Assembly (NCBI RefSeq): GCF_000176135.1
Contig: NZ_ACZN01000016.1
Location: 744,001 to 808,000 of the forward strand
Length of the DNA: 64,000 nucleotides
From: Vibrio coralliilyticus ATCC BAA-450
GTDB taxonomy: Bacteria; Pseudomonadota; Gammaproteobacteria; Enterobacterales; Vibrionaceae
Reading direction: 5' to 3'
Below are positions 1 to 8,501 of this stretch, one piece after another; position 1 is the stretch's first letter; each line of letters starts with the position of its first letter. Below the pieces are notes generated by a model. It did not search any database. It worked only from the letters and a program-made list of their open reading frames with translations, and was not told where the DNA came from. A program made the position numbers and the translations under genes.

Positions 1-2
1 AA

Positions 3-962
3 GCGAAATCGCCATCCGAAGGTGTGTCCTATGGCGACATTGTGCTTAAGGACAACGATGGTCGTGATGTTGTGCTGTCAAAACGCCCTGTGTTAACCGG
101 TGAACACATCGTTAATGCGCGTGCTGGCGTGGACAAAATGGGTTTCTCAGAAGTTAATATTTCGCTGGATCACTCGGGTGGTAAAACCATGAGCGACTTC
201 TCCGGCAAGCATATTGGTAAGCCAATGGCGACCGTGTATCGAGAGTACACCACCAATGCTAATGGCGAGACAGAACGTAGCGAGAAGGTCATCAGTGTTG
301 CAACCATTCAATCCCAGCTAGGTAGTCAGTTCCGAATCACAGGAGCGGGTTCTTTAGATGAGGCACAGAACTTAGCATTACTGCTGCGTGCAGGTTCATT
401 AACTGCTCCTGTCACGATTGTTGAAGAGCGTACCATCGGTGCATCGCTAGGTGCAGAAAACATTGAAAATGGTTTTGCCGCGTTAGCCTTGGGCATGGCG
501 ATGACACTGACGTTCATGGCATTGTGGTACAGACGTTTGGGCTGGGTGGCCAATGTTGCACTTGTGGTCAACATGATTAGCCTGCTGGGCTTAATTGCTT
601 TACTACCGGGCGCTGTATTAACACTACCGGGTATCGCTGGTTTGGTATTAACCGTGGGTATGGCGGTTGATACCAACGTCCTGATATTTGAAAGGATAAA
701 AGATAAATTGGCGGAAGGGCGAACTTTTGCTCAATCCATCGATTTGGGCTTTGGGAGTGCGCTGAGCACCATTCTTGATGCCAATATCACAACGATGATC
801 ACCGCGGTGGTTCTGTATTCAATCGGTAACGGCCCAATTCAAGGCTTCGCTCTGACGTTAGGGCTTGGACTGCTAACCAGTATGTTCAGTGGCGTGTTTG
901 CCTCTCGTGCAATTATCAATTTAGTTTGGGGACGCGATAGCCGTCGTGATGTAAGGGTTTAA
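3..962 (+). CDS. secD: Protein translocase subunit SecD, C-terminal part (5' end outside window)
   Basis: The reading frame is open from the first bases, so this is the C-terminal part of SecD, cut by the window edge. SecD and SecF form an inner-membrane complex that uses an ion gradient to pull exported proteins through SecYEG. The visible part holds the end of the periplasmic region and the following membrane helices, with the conserved segment GMAVDTNVLIFERIKDKL containing the membrane aspartate used in ion coupling. SecF follows after 2 bases. Vibrios usually carry two secDF sets, a sodium-driven SecDF1 next to yajC and a proton-driven SecDF2 controlled by the arrest peptide VemP. Because an unrelated kinase-like gene follows secF here, the SecDF2 copy is possible, but the upstream context that would decide it is missing. 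Confidence 0.93.
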   Translation, partial: AKSPSEGVSYGDIVLKDNDGRDVVLSKRPVLTGEHIVNARAGVDKMGFSEVNISLDHSGGKTMSDFSGKHIGKPMATVYREYTTNANGETERSEKVISVATIQSQLGSQFRITGAGSLDEAQNLALLLRAGSLTAPVTIVEERTIGASLGAENIENGFAALALGMAMTLTFMALWYRRLGWVANVALVVNMISLLGLIALLPGAVLTLPGIAGLVLTVGMAVDTNVLIFERIKDKLAEGRTFAQSIDLGFGSALSTILDANITTMITAVVLYSIGNGPIQGFALTLGLGLLTSMFSGVFASRAIINLVWGRDSRRDVRV

Positions 963-964
963 TT

Positions 965-1867
965 ATGGTTGAATATCTAAAACAAAATATCCGTCGTATC
1001 CGTTACATCACCAGCTTTGTTTCGGTTGCACTCATGGTTATCTCTCTGGGGGCGTTCGCAGTAAAAGGCCTCAATATGGGGTTGGACTTCACCGGAGGCA
1101 TGGTGACAGAAGTTCAGGTGGACAAGAACCTGAATAACAACGACTTACTTGAAGTTCTTCAGCCTTCATTAGGTGAATTTACTTCAGTGACGCATTCTGA
1201 TCAGGATGGTCGTTGGATCATCCGTTACCCAATTCCAGAAGATGAGGCGACGGCACCAGACATCACATCTGTACTGTCTGGGGTCTCTCATCAGGTTGAT
1301 GTAGTCAGCAATAGCATGGTGGGTTCGCAAGTCGGACAGGACTTGGTAGACCAAGGTGGACTGGCTTTGCTGATTTCGATGCTGTGTATTCTGGGCTATT
1401 TGTGTTTCCGATTTGAATGGAGGCTTGCGAGTGGCTCATTGCTTGCTCTACTGCATGATGTCGTATTGGTATTAGGTTTCTTTGCTGCGACACAAATGGA
1501 ATTCAATTTGACCGTGTTTGCCGCGATTTTGGCGATACTGGGCTACTCATTGAATGACTCCATCATTATCGCAGACCGAATTCGAGAGTTATTGGTAGCA
1601 AAACAGAAGACGCCTACAGACGAAATTAACGACCAAGCGGTAATCGCGACGTTCTCTCGAACCATGGTGACTTCAGGCACAACCTTGCTAACGGTGTCCG
1701 CTTTATGGATTATGGGCGGCAATGCACTTGAAGGGTTTGCAATCGCGATGTTTATCGGCATTCTATCGGGCACTTGGTCTTCTATCTCTATTGGTACTGT
1801 GCTGCCAGAGTGGCTTAAACTTGAGCCTAAACACTACCTTCCAGTCGAAGTGGATTCAGCGCCTTAA
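965..1867 (+). CDS. secF: Protein translocase subunit SecF
   Basis: SecF is the partner of SecD in the accessory Sec motor at the inner membrane. The 300-residue protein has a first membrane helix near residues 17-37, the GLDFTGG motif that opens the periplasmic domain (about 39-45), and a C-terminal block of five helices with the segment LGYSLNDSIIIADRIREL, the RND-type ion-coupling motif. The length is normal for SecF. The start lies 2 bases after the secD stop, so the two genes are translated together, and a strong intrinsic terminator follows 24 bases after the stop, ending the operon. Confidence 0.95.
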   Translation: MVEYLKQNIRRIRYITSFVSVALMVISLGAFAVKGLNMGLDFTGGMVTEVQVDKNLNNNDLLEVLQPSLGEFTSVTHSDQDGRWIIRYPIPEDEATAPDITSVLSGVSHQVDVVSNSMVGSQVGQDLVDQGGLALLISMLCILGYLCFRFEWRLASGSLLALLHDVVLVLGFFAATQMEFNLTVFAAILAILGYSLNDSIIIADRIRELLVAKQKTPTDEINDQAVIATFSRTMVTSGTTLLTVSALWIMGGNALEGFAIAMFIGILSGTWSSISIGTVLPEWLKLEPKHYLPVEVDSAP

Positions 1868-1890
1868 CACTCATTGAAAGTGAAACTTAC

Positions 1891-1924
1891 ACGCCCTGTA
1901 ACAAAGTTATGGGGCGTTTTTGTT
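1891..1924 (+). terminator. Intrinsic terminator after secF
   Basis: ACGCCC pairs with GGGCGT at 1912-1917, with an inner TAAC/GTTA pairing and an AAA loop, followed by TTTTTGTTTT. It closes the secDF operon. It also argues against starting the next gene upstream of it. Confidence 0.8.
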
Positions 1925-1990
1925 TTGGTCACTACTGAAAGTCAGGTAGTGTATGAATATAGATTAATAACGTTCTCGGCGATTGAGAGT

Positions 1991-2776
1991 ATGGGTACAG
2001 ACAACGAACTGTCACAAATGGGCAGCGCGAAAGTCCGTTTGATAGAAAGGCAAGGGCAGAGATACATTCAGAAACAAGGCGTTAACGAAATAGAGCGAGG
2101 TTTCTATTTTACTGCTGCTAAAGTGTTGAGTGAACGAGGAGTGCATTCACCTTCTCTTGTCCAAGCCGAAGGTGATTCCATCGTCATAGAGTACATTCCT
2201 CATGCTGTAACATTGGAAGAACTAACCCGTTCAAGCCAAGTGTTTAGTCAGATCGCGGCTATACACCAAACTCCAATTGATTCAGACTGGACGCTTAAAC
2301 AGCATAGCTGGAGTGACGCGGCTCTACGTACAGCGTTTCGGCTCCTATCTCTCAACTCTCAAGAACAGAGCGTGCTGAAAAAGTTGCAGTCCCAAAGTGA
2401 CATCATTTTTGATTACCCAACGCTCTTATCTGGCGATACCAACGATGGTAACTGGGGGCGCAGAGAGAATGGGGAATTGGTGTTGTTTGACTGGGAACGC
2501 TTCAGCACGGGTAGCCCAGCGATAGATCTCGTTCCTTTAATTAAAGGGTTAGGGGATGAAGAAGCCATGCTGCGTATTGTAGATAGGTATATGGATGTAC
2601 ATAAAGCGATGCCAATAGAGGAATTGTTCCGGCATGTGATCATTGCTAAAGCTTGGATAGTGGTAGAAGTCACGAATCTGCTGTATGAACGCCAAAAGCC
2701 TCAACTTCAAAAATATCTAGATTGGTTCAATGCGAATCTACCCAGATGGATTCGAGGCGTTGAGGCTCTGGTCTAA
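1991..2776 (+). CDS. Aminoglycoside/choline-kinase-fold phosphotransferase family protein
   Basis: This 261-residue protein has the APH/choline kinase fold signature in its C-terminal half: SGDTNDGNW at about residues 147-155 corresponds to the catalytic loop HxDxxxxN, and FDWE at 166-169 to the metal-binding DxD/DWE. The aspartate (149) and asparagine (154) are kept, but the usual histidine is serine (147). The frame extends upstream to 1874, but that longer form would run through the secF terminator, so the ATG at 1991 is preferred. Substrate unknown: relatives phosphorylate small alcohols such as choline, homoserine, sugars or antibiotics, and nothing nearby points to resistance. It ends tail-to-tail, 6 bases from the next gene. 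Confidence 0.7.
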   Translation: MGTDNELSQMGSAKVRLIERQGQRYIQKQGVNEIERGFYFTAAKVLSERGVHSPSLVQAEGDSIVIEYIPHAVTLEELTRSSQVFSQIAAIHQTPIDSDWTLKQHSWSDAALRTAFRLLSLNSQEQSVLKKLQSQSDIIFDYPTLLSGDTNDGNWGRRENGELVLFDWERFSTGSPAIDLVPLIKGLGDEEAMLRIVDRYMDVHKAMPIEELFRHVIIAKAWIVVEVTNLLYERQKPQLQKYLDWFNANLPRWIRGVEALV

Positions 2777-2782
2777 TTGAGA

Positions 2783-3514
2783 TTAGTTTGTTGAAGAGGC
2801 AAGGAACTCTGTAAAGCGCTGCCAAGATTTTTCATCTGCTTCTTTTCGATAACGTTCACTGCCAAATACAGTAAAGGCATGAGGAGCACCGCTGTAGGTG
2901 ATCATCTCATGGGCTACGTTCTGGGCTTCTAACTCGCTTGCCAATGCTGCGAACTGTTCCATTGGGATCGCACTGTCAGCAGTACCATGCAAAACCAGTA
3001 TCGGAGCGGTTGTCTCTTGGTAAGATTGACCTTGAGGTGTCTTTAACCCGCCATGAAAAGTTACAAAACCTTTGGCATTCATCCCAGCTCGTGCAGATTC
3101 CAATACTGCAGCGCCACCAAAGCAATAACCCATAACAACGGTATTATTGGCATTGCCGCCAAGAGTGGTAGCATAATCTAAACTACCTTGCATCAAAGCT
3201 CTTAGTTTGTCTCTATCTTTATACAGCTCACCTGTGTGCTGCTTTTTATCCTTTACTTCGGTTGGTCGAACGCCTTTCCCAAATAAGTCTGCAGCGAAAA
3301 CGTTGTAGCCTAAATCATTGAGCATCTTAGCTCTCTTCATCTCGTAGTCGGTTAAACCGTCCCAGTCGTGAACGAGTAAGACTAATGGTGCATCGTCACT
3401 GACTTTTGCCCAGTAACCTTCATAATCATTACCATTTACATTGTAAATTTTATTTTCGCCCGCAGTAGCAAATACGCTGACAAGCGCGAGAATAACCGTT
3501 AACTGTATCTTCAT
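2783..3514 (-). CDS. Exported dienelactone hydrolase family protein
   Basis: The 243-residue protein starts with a signal peptide (MKIQLTVILALVSVFATA), so it should be periplasmic. It then carries an alpha/beta-hydrolase domain of the dienelactone hydrolase family: the nucleophile elbow MGYCFGGAAV with cysteine as nucleophile, an aspartate in GTADSAIP and a histidine in GAPHAF complete the triad. The family hydrolyses lactones and esters; the substrate here is unknown. The start at 3514 is chosen over the more distal in-frame 3559 because it has a good ribosome site (GGAGG) and begins the signal peptide directly. Confidence 0.85.
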   Translation of the reverse strand: MKIQLTVILALVSVFATAGENKIYNVNGNDYEGYWAKVSDDAPLVLLVHDWDGLTDYEMKRAKMLNDLGYNVFAADLFGKGVRPTEVKDKKQHTGELYKDRDKLRALMQGSLDYATTLGGNANNTVVMGYCFGGAAVLESARAGMNAKGFVTFHGGLKTPQGQSYQETTAPILVLHGTADSAIPMEQFAALASELEAQNVAHEMITYSGAPHAFTVFGSERYRKEADEKSWQRFTEFLASSTN

Positions 3515-4053
3515 AACTACCTCCGTTAGTTTAGGTAGTGTAGTCACAAAACGATGCATTGGTGTTTTTAATAAGTTTATTTTGTGATGATGTGTCAGCG
3601 CTTGTTTTGAAGCAGCTTAAAGTTAACTGACACTGCTTTATTGACTTGATGGCTTATAGAGTGTTTTACAATTAATATTAATTCTATTGCTTTTATCTCG
3701 ATAGTTTATTTTTATAATATTTAATTTCCTATATTTATTATGTATGTTTGGTGGTTTTTTATACGGATATAATGCTTTTTTACGAATATTAAAGATATAT
3801 AAACCTTAATTAGATTATTAACCATCGGTTTTTGCTCACGCTTTTAGTATTCTGTACAGTTGCTGTACTCATTGTTGTTATTGCCATGCTGTCGGCATCA
3901 ATAAATGTTTAAAGTGAAGAAAAGGTCATAAAAACTCCGTTTTTATCCCTAACTTATGTGTAGAAAGAGGCATAAATATAAAGTGCCCATTATCGAAATT
4001 CTAAACTGATTTCGAAATTATAAATAAATACAGAAATAAAATTGGCAAGGATA
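3515..4053. other. AT-rich intergenic region upstream of the toxR-like gene
   Basis: About 540 bases with no supported gene. The stretch 3650-3840 is very rich in A and T compared with flanking genes, as is common for silenced (H-NS bound) promoters of acquired regulators. It contains the promoter regions of the divergent hydrolase and toxR-like genes; I could not assign convincing -35/-10 elements. Confidence 0.5.
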
Positions 4054-4725
4054 ATGATTACAATTAATGGATCTTTCGAGGTTGATCTTGAAAAAGGAAT
4101 CGTAAAAAACACAGAAACAAATTACATCGTTAGCTTAGGAGTAAATGAAATTGAATTACTAAACTACTTTATAGATAACTCTAATACTTTACTGTCCAAG
4201 AAGGACTTGTTGGACCATGTATGGACGCGTAAAGGTGTGTTTGTCGAAGAAAGTAGTTTAATGAATGCGCTGTCTTATTGTAGGAAAGCGTTTGACGATA
4301 AATATGGTAAGGTCATTAAAACTGAGCGTGGTAAAGGCTATCGATTTGTTGGCGAAATTGATAGTGCCGAGCCTCAGCAAGTCATTGAGCATGAATGCTT
4401 GAAACCTATAGAGAAAGATACGAGCAGCTTTGTAGGAAAACTGAACGTTCGGTGGACCATATTTTATATCGCTCTCTCAGGTGTATGCTTCTCAGCGGGT
4501 ATGTACGCCAGTGCAGCTTTCAAAGGGTTCAAAGGGCCAGATACCGCAAAAGATTACTCGTATCGGATATATGATTCGTGTGCGTACATCTCTAAATCTA
4601 GCGGCAACAGGAAAGACTTTGGTCGTTCTGCGGTGATAACAAATGATGGTATCTCTATCATCATAAATGAAGAGCTGGAATCACTGAGTTTTCCATCGAA
4701 TATTGCTGAGGTGATCTGTGAATAA
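4054..4725 (+). CDS. ToxR-like membrane-anchored winged-helix transcription regulator
   Basis: Residues 1-102 form an OmpR/ToxR-type winged-helix DNA-binding domain (LLSKKDLLDHVW, then the wing region VIKTERGKGYRF). A single membrane helix lies near residues 134-156, followed by a periplasmic domain of about 65 residues with two cysteines, at 176 and 222 (the last residue but one), spaced like the disulfide pair of ToxR. This is the one-component layout of ToxR, TcpP and VtrA, which sense bile, pH or redox and bind DNA from the membrane. The ATG at 4054 is preferred to an in-frame TTG at 4042. A ToxS-like gene overlaps its end by 8 bases, so the two are co-translated. The targets are not evident. 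Confidence 0.8.
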   Translation: MITINGSFEVDLEKGIVKNTETNYIVSLGVNEIELLNYFIDNSNTLLSKKDLLDHVWTRKGVFVEESSLMNALSYCRKAFDDKYGKVIKTERGKGYRFVGEIDSAEPQQVIEHECLKPIEKDTSSFVGKLNVRWTIFYIALSGVCFSAGMYASAAFKGFKGPDTAKDYSYRIYDSCAYISKSSGNRKDFGRSAVITNDGISIIINEELESLSFPSNIAEVICE

Positions 4726-5176
4726 GGCGGTGCTCGCGTTGGTTTCAGCGCTGCCATTCATCACAGGCTGGTATTATCACTCAGAAAGTTACGGGCGTTT
4801 ATCTGGTGTTTACTATTCAGATACTGAGTCTCATGTAGCGACCAAGAGTAAAACAGAAGATTTGATGCTGAGGCTGCGAACTGAGTTAGAGTTAAACTCG
4901 AATAGTATGTATGAGCTCAATCTGTATACAAGAAAGAAAAGTGGCTCTTTTACAAAAGGAGTCTACGTATATGACAATTATCGTTTATCGCTTTATGAAC
5001 AAGAGCATGTTTCGTTTCAGCCGTCGGATCGAGACATTCCATTTAGTGAAAAAGTGGTCATTGGTCCAGGTACAATGGGCAGAGAAAATATGACTGTTGT
5101 TCCAATAGAACGAGCCAACAATGGTTTTATATTGTTCACAGAAAGAGCAGCGTATCTATACCACAAAGTCGACTAA
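4718..5176 (+). CDS. ToxS/VtrC-like periplasmic partner of the ToxR-like regulator
   Basis: The 152-residue protein starts with GTG inside the end of the ToxR-like gene. It has one N-terminal membrane anchor (about residues 4-20) and a periplasmic domain beginning HSESYGRLSGVYYSDTES, a layout matching ToxS, TcpH and VtrC. Those proteins bind and stabilise the periplasmic domain of their ToxR-like partner, and in VtrA/VtrC the pair forms a lipocalin-like pocket for bile salts. The assignment rests on size, topology and the overlap with the regulator rather than on a clear sequence motif. Confidence 0.65.
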   Translation: MNKAVLALVSALPFITGWYYHSESYGRLSGVYYSDTESHVATKSKTEDLMLRLRTELELNSNSMYELNLYTRKKSGSFTKGVYVYDNYRLSLYEQEHVSFQPSDRDIPFSEKVVIGPGTMGRENMTVVPIERANNGFILFTERAAYLYHKVD

Positions 5177-5184
5177 AGGCTCAG

Positions 5185-5207
5185 GCTCTGGGTAATATGC
5201 CCAGAGC
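5185..5207 (+). terminator. Hairpin after the toxR/toxS-like pair
   Basis: GCTCTGGG (5185-5192) is the perfect complement of CCCAGAGC (5200-5207) with a 7-base loop. There is no following T-run, so it may be a weak or factor-assisted terminator. Confidence 0.4.
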
Positions 5208-5292
5208 AGGCTGCTCACAATAAAAATCCCTTCTTCTGTAAACCTAATCTCACGAACAAATCACAACCTTTAATGACGTGTTGGGTTCGCTG

Positions 5293-5631
5293 CTAGAACT
5301 CTTGAGTTCTTTTCATGTATTTGTTTTTTAGACCGATGATGATCCTGTCGACAAAGAACGCAATCGGCATAACGAATGCTAAGAAGGCGATCCCACGAGT
5401 TGACGGCGATAAATGATGCTGGGCGAGGATTAGAGCCAGTAAAACGATAGAGCCCAAAAAGGATATGACTACCATAAAGCGATATTCGTTTTCTCTGCTA
5501 AACAGTAGAAGCAAGCCCAAGCACAGTGGGCTGAAAAGGATAGCTGCGGTTATCACTAGCTCTCGAATCTCGGGAACAAATAAAGACACTCCTGCGTAAA
5601 TTGCCACCAAGTACAACACCCAAAAAATCAT
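5293..5631 (-). CDS. Small inner-membrane protein of unknown function
   Basis: The 112-residue protein is almost wholly hydrophobic and predicts four membrane helices (about 3-20, 27-45, 51-69, 79-97), ending in a basic tail KNKYMKRTQEF. The ribosome site AAGGAG stands at good spacing before the ATG. I do not recognise the family. It lies between the ToxR/ToxS-like pair and an orphan binding protein, and is transcribed towards the former. Confidence 0.6.
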   Translation of the reverse strand: MIFWVLYLVAIYAGVSLFVPEIRELVITAAILFSPLCLGLLLLFSRENEYRFMVVISFLGSIVLLALILAQHHLSPSTRGIAFLAFVMPIAFFVDRIIIGLKNKYMKRTQEF

Positions 5632-5799
5632 GACTACTCCTTATCTTAGATTGGGTGGATATTGTTTTAGTTTTAGACAGCTAAGACAATTTACATAAGA
5701 TTAATTAAGTTTAAATGTCTTGATTAAACTTGAGTTTGTTGAACAGGTTGAAGAGCTTGATATGTTCTTGATATAAGTCATTAAATTAAATGGAAGAAA

Positions 5800-6714
5800 A
5801 TGAAGCTACTCAAGTTATCTGCCTTGCTTGCACCTATGTTGCAACTGAGTAATATCGCCTATGCAAGTGATACAAAAGACATCCTTCTTTATACCCCTTG
5901 GATCGAAGAGCCCGGAACCAGAATTATGGTCGACAAGCTTAAGGAGGTGTCATGGGATAATCACTGGAACGTCAATCTTGTCTCGGACCCTGTTGAACTT
6001 GGTGAAAGTCTTTATGCTAAGTCCAAACCATCGGCCATTGTCGTTAACGCAGACCCAAGCTCAATCGAAGAATATTTAATGATAGCGAAAGAGCAAGGCG
6101 TTCCTGTCGTCGGTATGGACTCTGCTCAATCAAGGTATTTTGTCGCTAACATTACCAGTGACAATACCGCTATGGCACGTGAAACGGCGGCCTACCTAGC
6201 GAAAGATATGAACTTTCAAGGAGAGGTAGTGATGGTGAGTTATCGAGCCTACCCACCTGTTTACGAGCGCGAATTAGCGGCAAAGCAAGAGTTTGAAAAC
6301 CATCATCAAATTCGAGTACACAGCACTATAGAGCCAGATGTTGCTAAATCTGATTACCAAGCTTTTAAACAAAAACTGGCAAAAGTTCTAACCGCTGATA
6401 GTGAAGGAAAAATCCGAGGAGTTTGGTCGGCGTGGGACAGACCGGCATTGGTTGCTGCCAAGGCGATAGACGAACTAGGCTACTCTGGCCGCATCAAAGT
6501 GGTGGGAATAGACGGAACAGCCCCTGCATTGGAAGCGCTACAATCGTCTAACTCGTTTATTGCAACATCTTCTCAAGACCTAGAAGGTATTGCTCAGCAA
6601 GTGGCTCAGACTGTTTTTCAGGCAATGGATGGAGAGATTATCGAGCAACAACGTATAGAACTGCCAGCGCAGTTGCGTACTAAGTCGGATTTGCTTGAAG
6701 ATCTCAGCATCTAG
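5800..6714 (+). CDS. Orphan periplasmic sugar-type substrate-binding protein
   Basis: A signal peptide (about residues 1-22, ending NIAYA) precedes a periplasmic binding protein type 1 domain of the ribose/galactose (Peripla_BP_4) family. Typical segments are AIVVNADPSSIEEYL, VPVVGMDSA, GVWSAWDRPALVAAKAI and VGIDGTAPALEAL. At 304 residues the length is normal. Such proteins deliver sugars to an ABC importer or to a sensor kinase or chemoreceptor, but no permease, ATPase or kinase gene is adjacent, so it must work with a partner elsewhere. The ligand cannot be deduced. Confidence 0.8.
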   Translation: MKLLKLSALLAPMLQLSNIAYASDTKDILLYTPWIEEPGTRIMVDKLKEVSWDNHWNVNLVSDPVELGESLYAKSKPSAIVVNADPSSIEEYLMIAKEQGVPVVGMDSAQSRYFVANITSDNTAMARETAAYLAKDMNFQGEVVMVSYRAYPPVYERELAAKQEFENHHQIRVHSTIEPDVAKSDYQAFKQKLAKVLTADSEGKIRGVWSAWDRPALVAAKAIDELGYSGRIKVVGIDGTAPALEALQSSNSFIATSSQDLEGIAQQVAQTVFQAMDGEIIEQQRIELPAQLRTKSDLLEDLSI

Positions 6715-6738
6715 AGACCTTTTCAAAATGATCGATGT

Positions 6739-6768
6739 AAGCGCTACGCACCTATTGCGATAGCGCTT
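6739..6768. terminator. Hairpin between convergent genes
   Basis: AAGCGCTA at 6739-6746 pairs with TAGCGCTT at 6761-6768. It sits between two convergent genes, but neither side has a clear T-run. Confidence 0.4.
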
Positions 6769-6777
6769 CACGTCATT

Positions 6778-7689
6778 CTACTTCCTCAGCAAGTTCTCCA
6801 GCGTGTGACAAACTTGATTACCACGAGTGAACGACACGTGGTGAAGGGCGGCTAAGCTTCGCGTAGCTTGGAAAATGGTTTCAAACTCGACTTGTTTTCC
6901 ACTGTCGAAATCTTCTTTCATGCTGAAATAGGCATCCTTGTAGCTGGGAGAATCCAGCAAAGAGATCAGCTCAGAAATAGTGAGCTTGGGATGCGGAATA
7001 GACAACGCATCAAACAGTGCCAAGAACTCTTGTTCAATTTCTAGCATTAATTCGCGACACTTGGCGTTATTGGCTAGGCCATACATGTCTGCATCAAAGA
7101 TAAACGACGCAGCGTTAGCAGCGAAGCTGATCATAAGTTTTGGCAGCCTCGCATGGTAAGTGCTTGTTTCTCGTTTTACCTCATCAAAGGCGTGACTCAA
7201 TATTGAGTCTAGATACGGGTTAGCTTGGCCTTGATGAACGGCGTAAACACAGTCCAGTAACTGATTGTGCAAAGTGACCTGATAAGGGGCGGTGGTGTAA
7301 CTGGCTTTTAAATGAGTGATTGCGCTGATGATAGCGTTACTTGAATCGAGTGCTTGAGCGAGTTTTTCATCTTCCCCAATACCATTTTGGAGTAAAACGA
7401 TCGTTTTGTTTGTCCAGCCTTTGGCTTGCTCGAATAGGGCTCTGTTATCGTGCGCCTTGGTTGTGATAAACACGACATCACCTGTCACCTGTTCTAACCC
7501 GTAGCTGGTGGCGTGTGCTTGACCGATTAGTGGCTCATCGGTTTCCGGATAGGTGAGTAACACCTGTTCGTCCTGCCTGATGGAACTCTTTCTATAAACC
7601 CATTGGATTTGAATATCGGGAAAAGAAGACAGTCGAGCGGCGAGAAATCCTCCAAGACTGCCTAAACCAACAATACTCACTTTCATCAT
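6778..7689 (-). CDS. 2-dehydropantoate 2-reductase family (PanE/ApbA) oxidoreductase
   Basis: The protein begins with a Rossmann motif, KVSIVGLGSLGGFLAARLS, followed by the ketopantoate reductase pattern including a lysine in VFITTKAHD and LLQNGIGEDE. It is 303 residues, typical of PanE, which reduces ketopantoate to pantoate with NADPH in coenzyme A synthesis. Vibrios often carry several PanE-like paralogs, so whether this is the biosynthetic enzyme or a relative acting on another 2-keto acid is open. Two ATG codons stand in tandem after an AAGGAG ribosome site; either may be used. Confidence 0.75.
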   Translation of the reverse strand: MMKVSIVGLGSLGGFLAARLSSFPDIQIQWVYRKSSIRQDEQVLLTYPETDEPLIGQAHATSYGLEQVTGDVVFITTKAHDNRALFEQAKGWTNKTIVLLQNGIGEDEKLAQALDSSNAIISAITHLKASYTTAPYQVTLHNQLLDCVYAVHQGQANPYLDSILSHAFDEVKRETSTYHARLPKLMISFAANAASFIFDADMYGLANNAKCRELMLEIEQEFLALFDALSIPHPKLTISELISLLDSPSYKDAYFSMKEDFDSGKQVEFETIFQATRSLAALHHVSFTRGNQVCHTLENLLRK

Positions 7690-7976
7690 TCCACACTCCT
7701 TGCTTGAATCGATAGCAGCATTCTACATTGCTTAAGAGTCTTTGCTAACCGCTTGGTTTTAATAAAGTAAGTATCAATAACCACATGAAATGATTACGTT
7801 CTTGGATGTTTTGTTCTCTTATATATTTGGCGTATTTTTCGATCAAATATTTTGGGTTGCTTTTATGAGATCTTAACTCGTTAATGAAGGCAAATTAACG
7901 TCTGATTGACAAATGTTAATAGGTGTTTCTTAAACTTGTGCGCCGCTGAATTTTAACAACACAATTAGGATACGTA

Positions 7977-8441
7977 ATGCTAGCTCGCTATTTACTCATG
8001 GTAATCGCCTCAATAGGCTCTTTTTCTGTTTACGCTGCGGATAATGGTGATGACATTGGCCTGGGAGATATTAAAAACAGCATCGAAAAGTCTCAAGATA
8101 CGATGCACTATGTTCGAACAATGGATGGCTCGGTTTATGTTCCAGAACCAAAGCAAAATCGCGATAAACCTGCACACAGCTATTTCAGTTTAGAATCTTA
8201 CGACATTTATAGCAGTCAAGGTGGCAAGCGCATGGTACAAGCGATGGTGACGAACAACTCTGGTGGCGGGATCACTTTAAAGCCTAAGCAAATCAAAGCT
8301 TATTTTGGTAATGAGCACTATGTGTCACCAACGCGTATTGATCAAGATGCTAGTTTTGCACAAGGCGAGACCAAGTCGGTGACCTTGTATTTTGGTGAAA
8401 CTGATGCCTCAATACTGGGTCTTTTAACCCGCGCATATTGA
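7977..8441 (+). CDS. Exported protein of unknown function
   Basis: The 154-residue protein has a signal peptide (about 1-20, ending VYAAD), so it is periplasmic. The mature part has an N-terminal acidic segment and a C-terminal region whose alternation suggests a beta-sandwich, with KRMVQAMVTNNSGG and ETKSVTLYFGE. I do not recognise the family. The ribosome site AGGA lies about 8 bases before the ATG. It faces the iron alcohol dehydrogenase gene, with a terminator between them. Confidence 0.6.
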   Translation: MLARYLLMVIASIGSFSVYAADNGDDIGLGDIKNSIEKSQDTMHYVRTMDGSVYVPEPKQNRDKPAHSYFSLESYDIYSSQGGKRMVQAMVTNNSGGGITLKPKQIKAYFGNEHYVSPTRIDQDASFAQGETKSVTLYFGETDASILGLLTRAY

Positions 8442-8454
8442 ACTTTTCTCTGAA

Positions 8455-8479
8455 TAAAAAAGCCTCCCGAGGGAGGCTT
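8455..8479 (-). terminator. Intrinsic terminator of the iron alcohol dehydrogenase gene
   Basis: AAGCCTCCC and GGGAGGCTT form a 9-bp stem with a 2-base gap at 8460-8479. On the minus strand it is followed by six T residues. Confidence 0.85.
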
Positions 8480-8501
8480 GAGTTAGGAAAAGAAAATGGT
8501 A

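Noticed and set aside
1874..1990. N-terminal extension of the kinase-like protein
   Set aside because: It would place translation through the intrinsic terminator of secF, and its 39 residues do not resemble the family.
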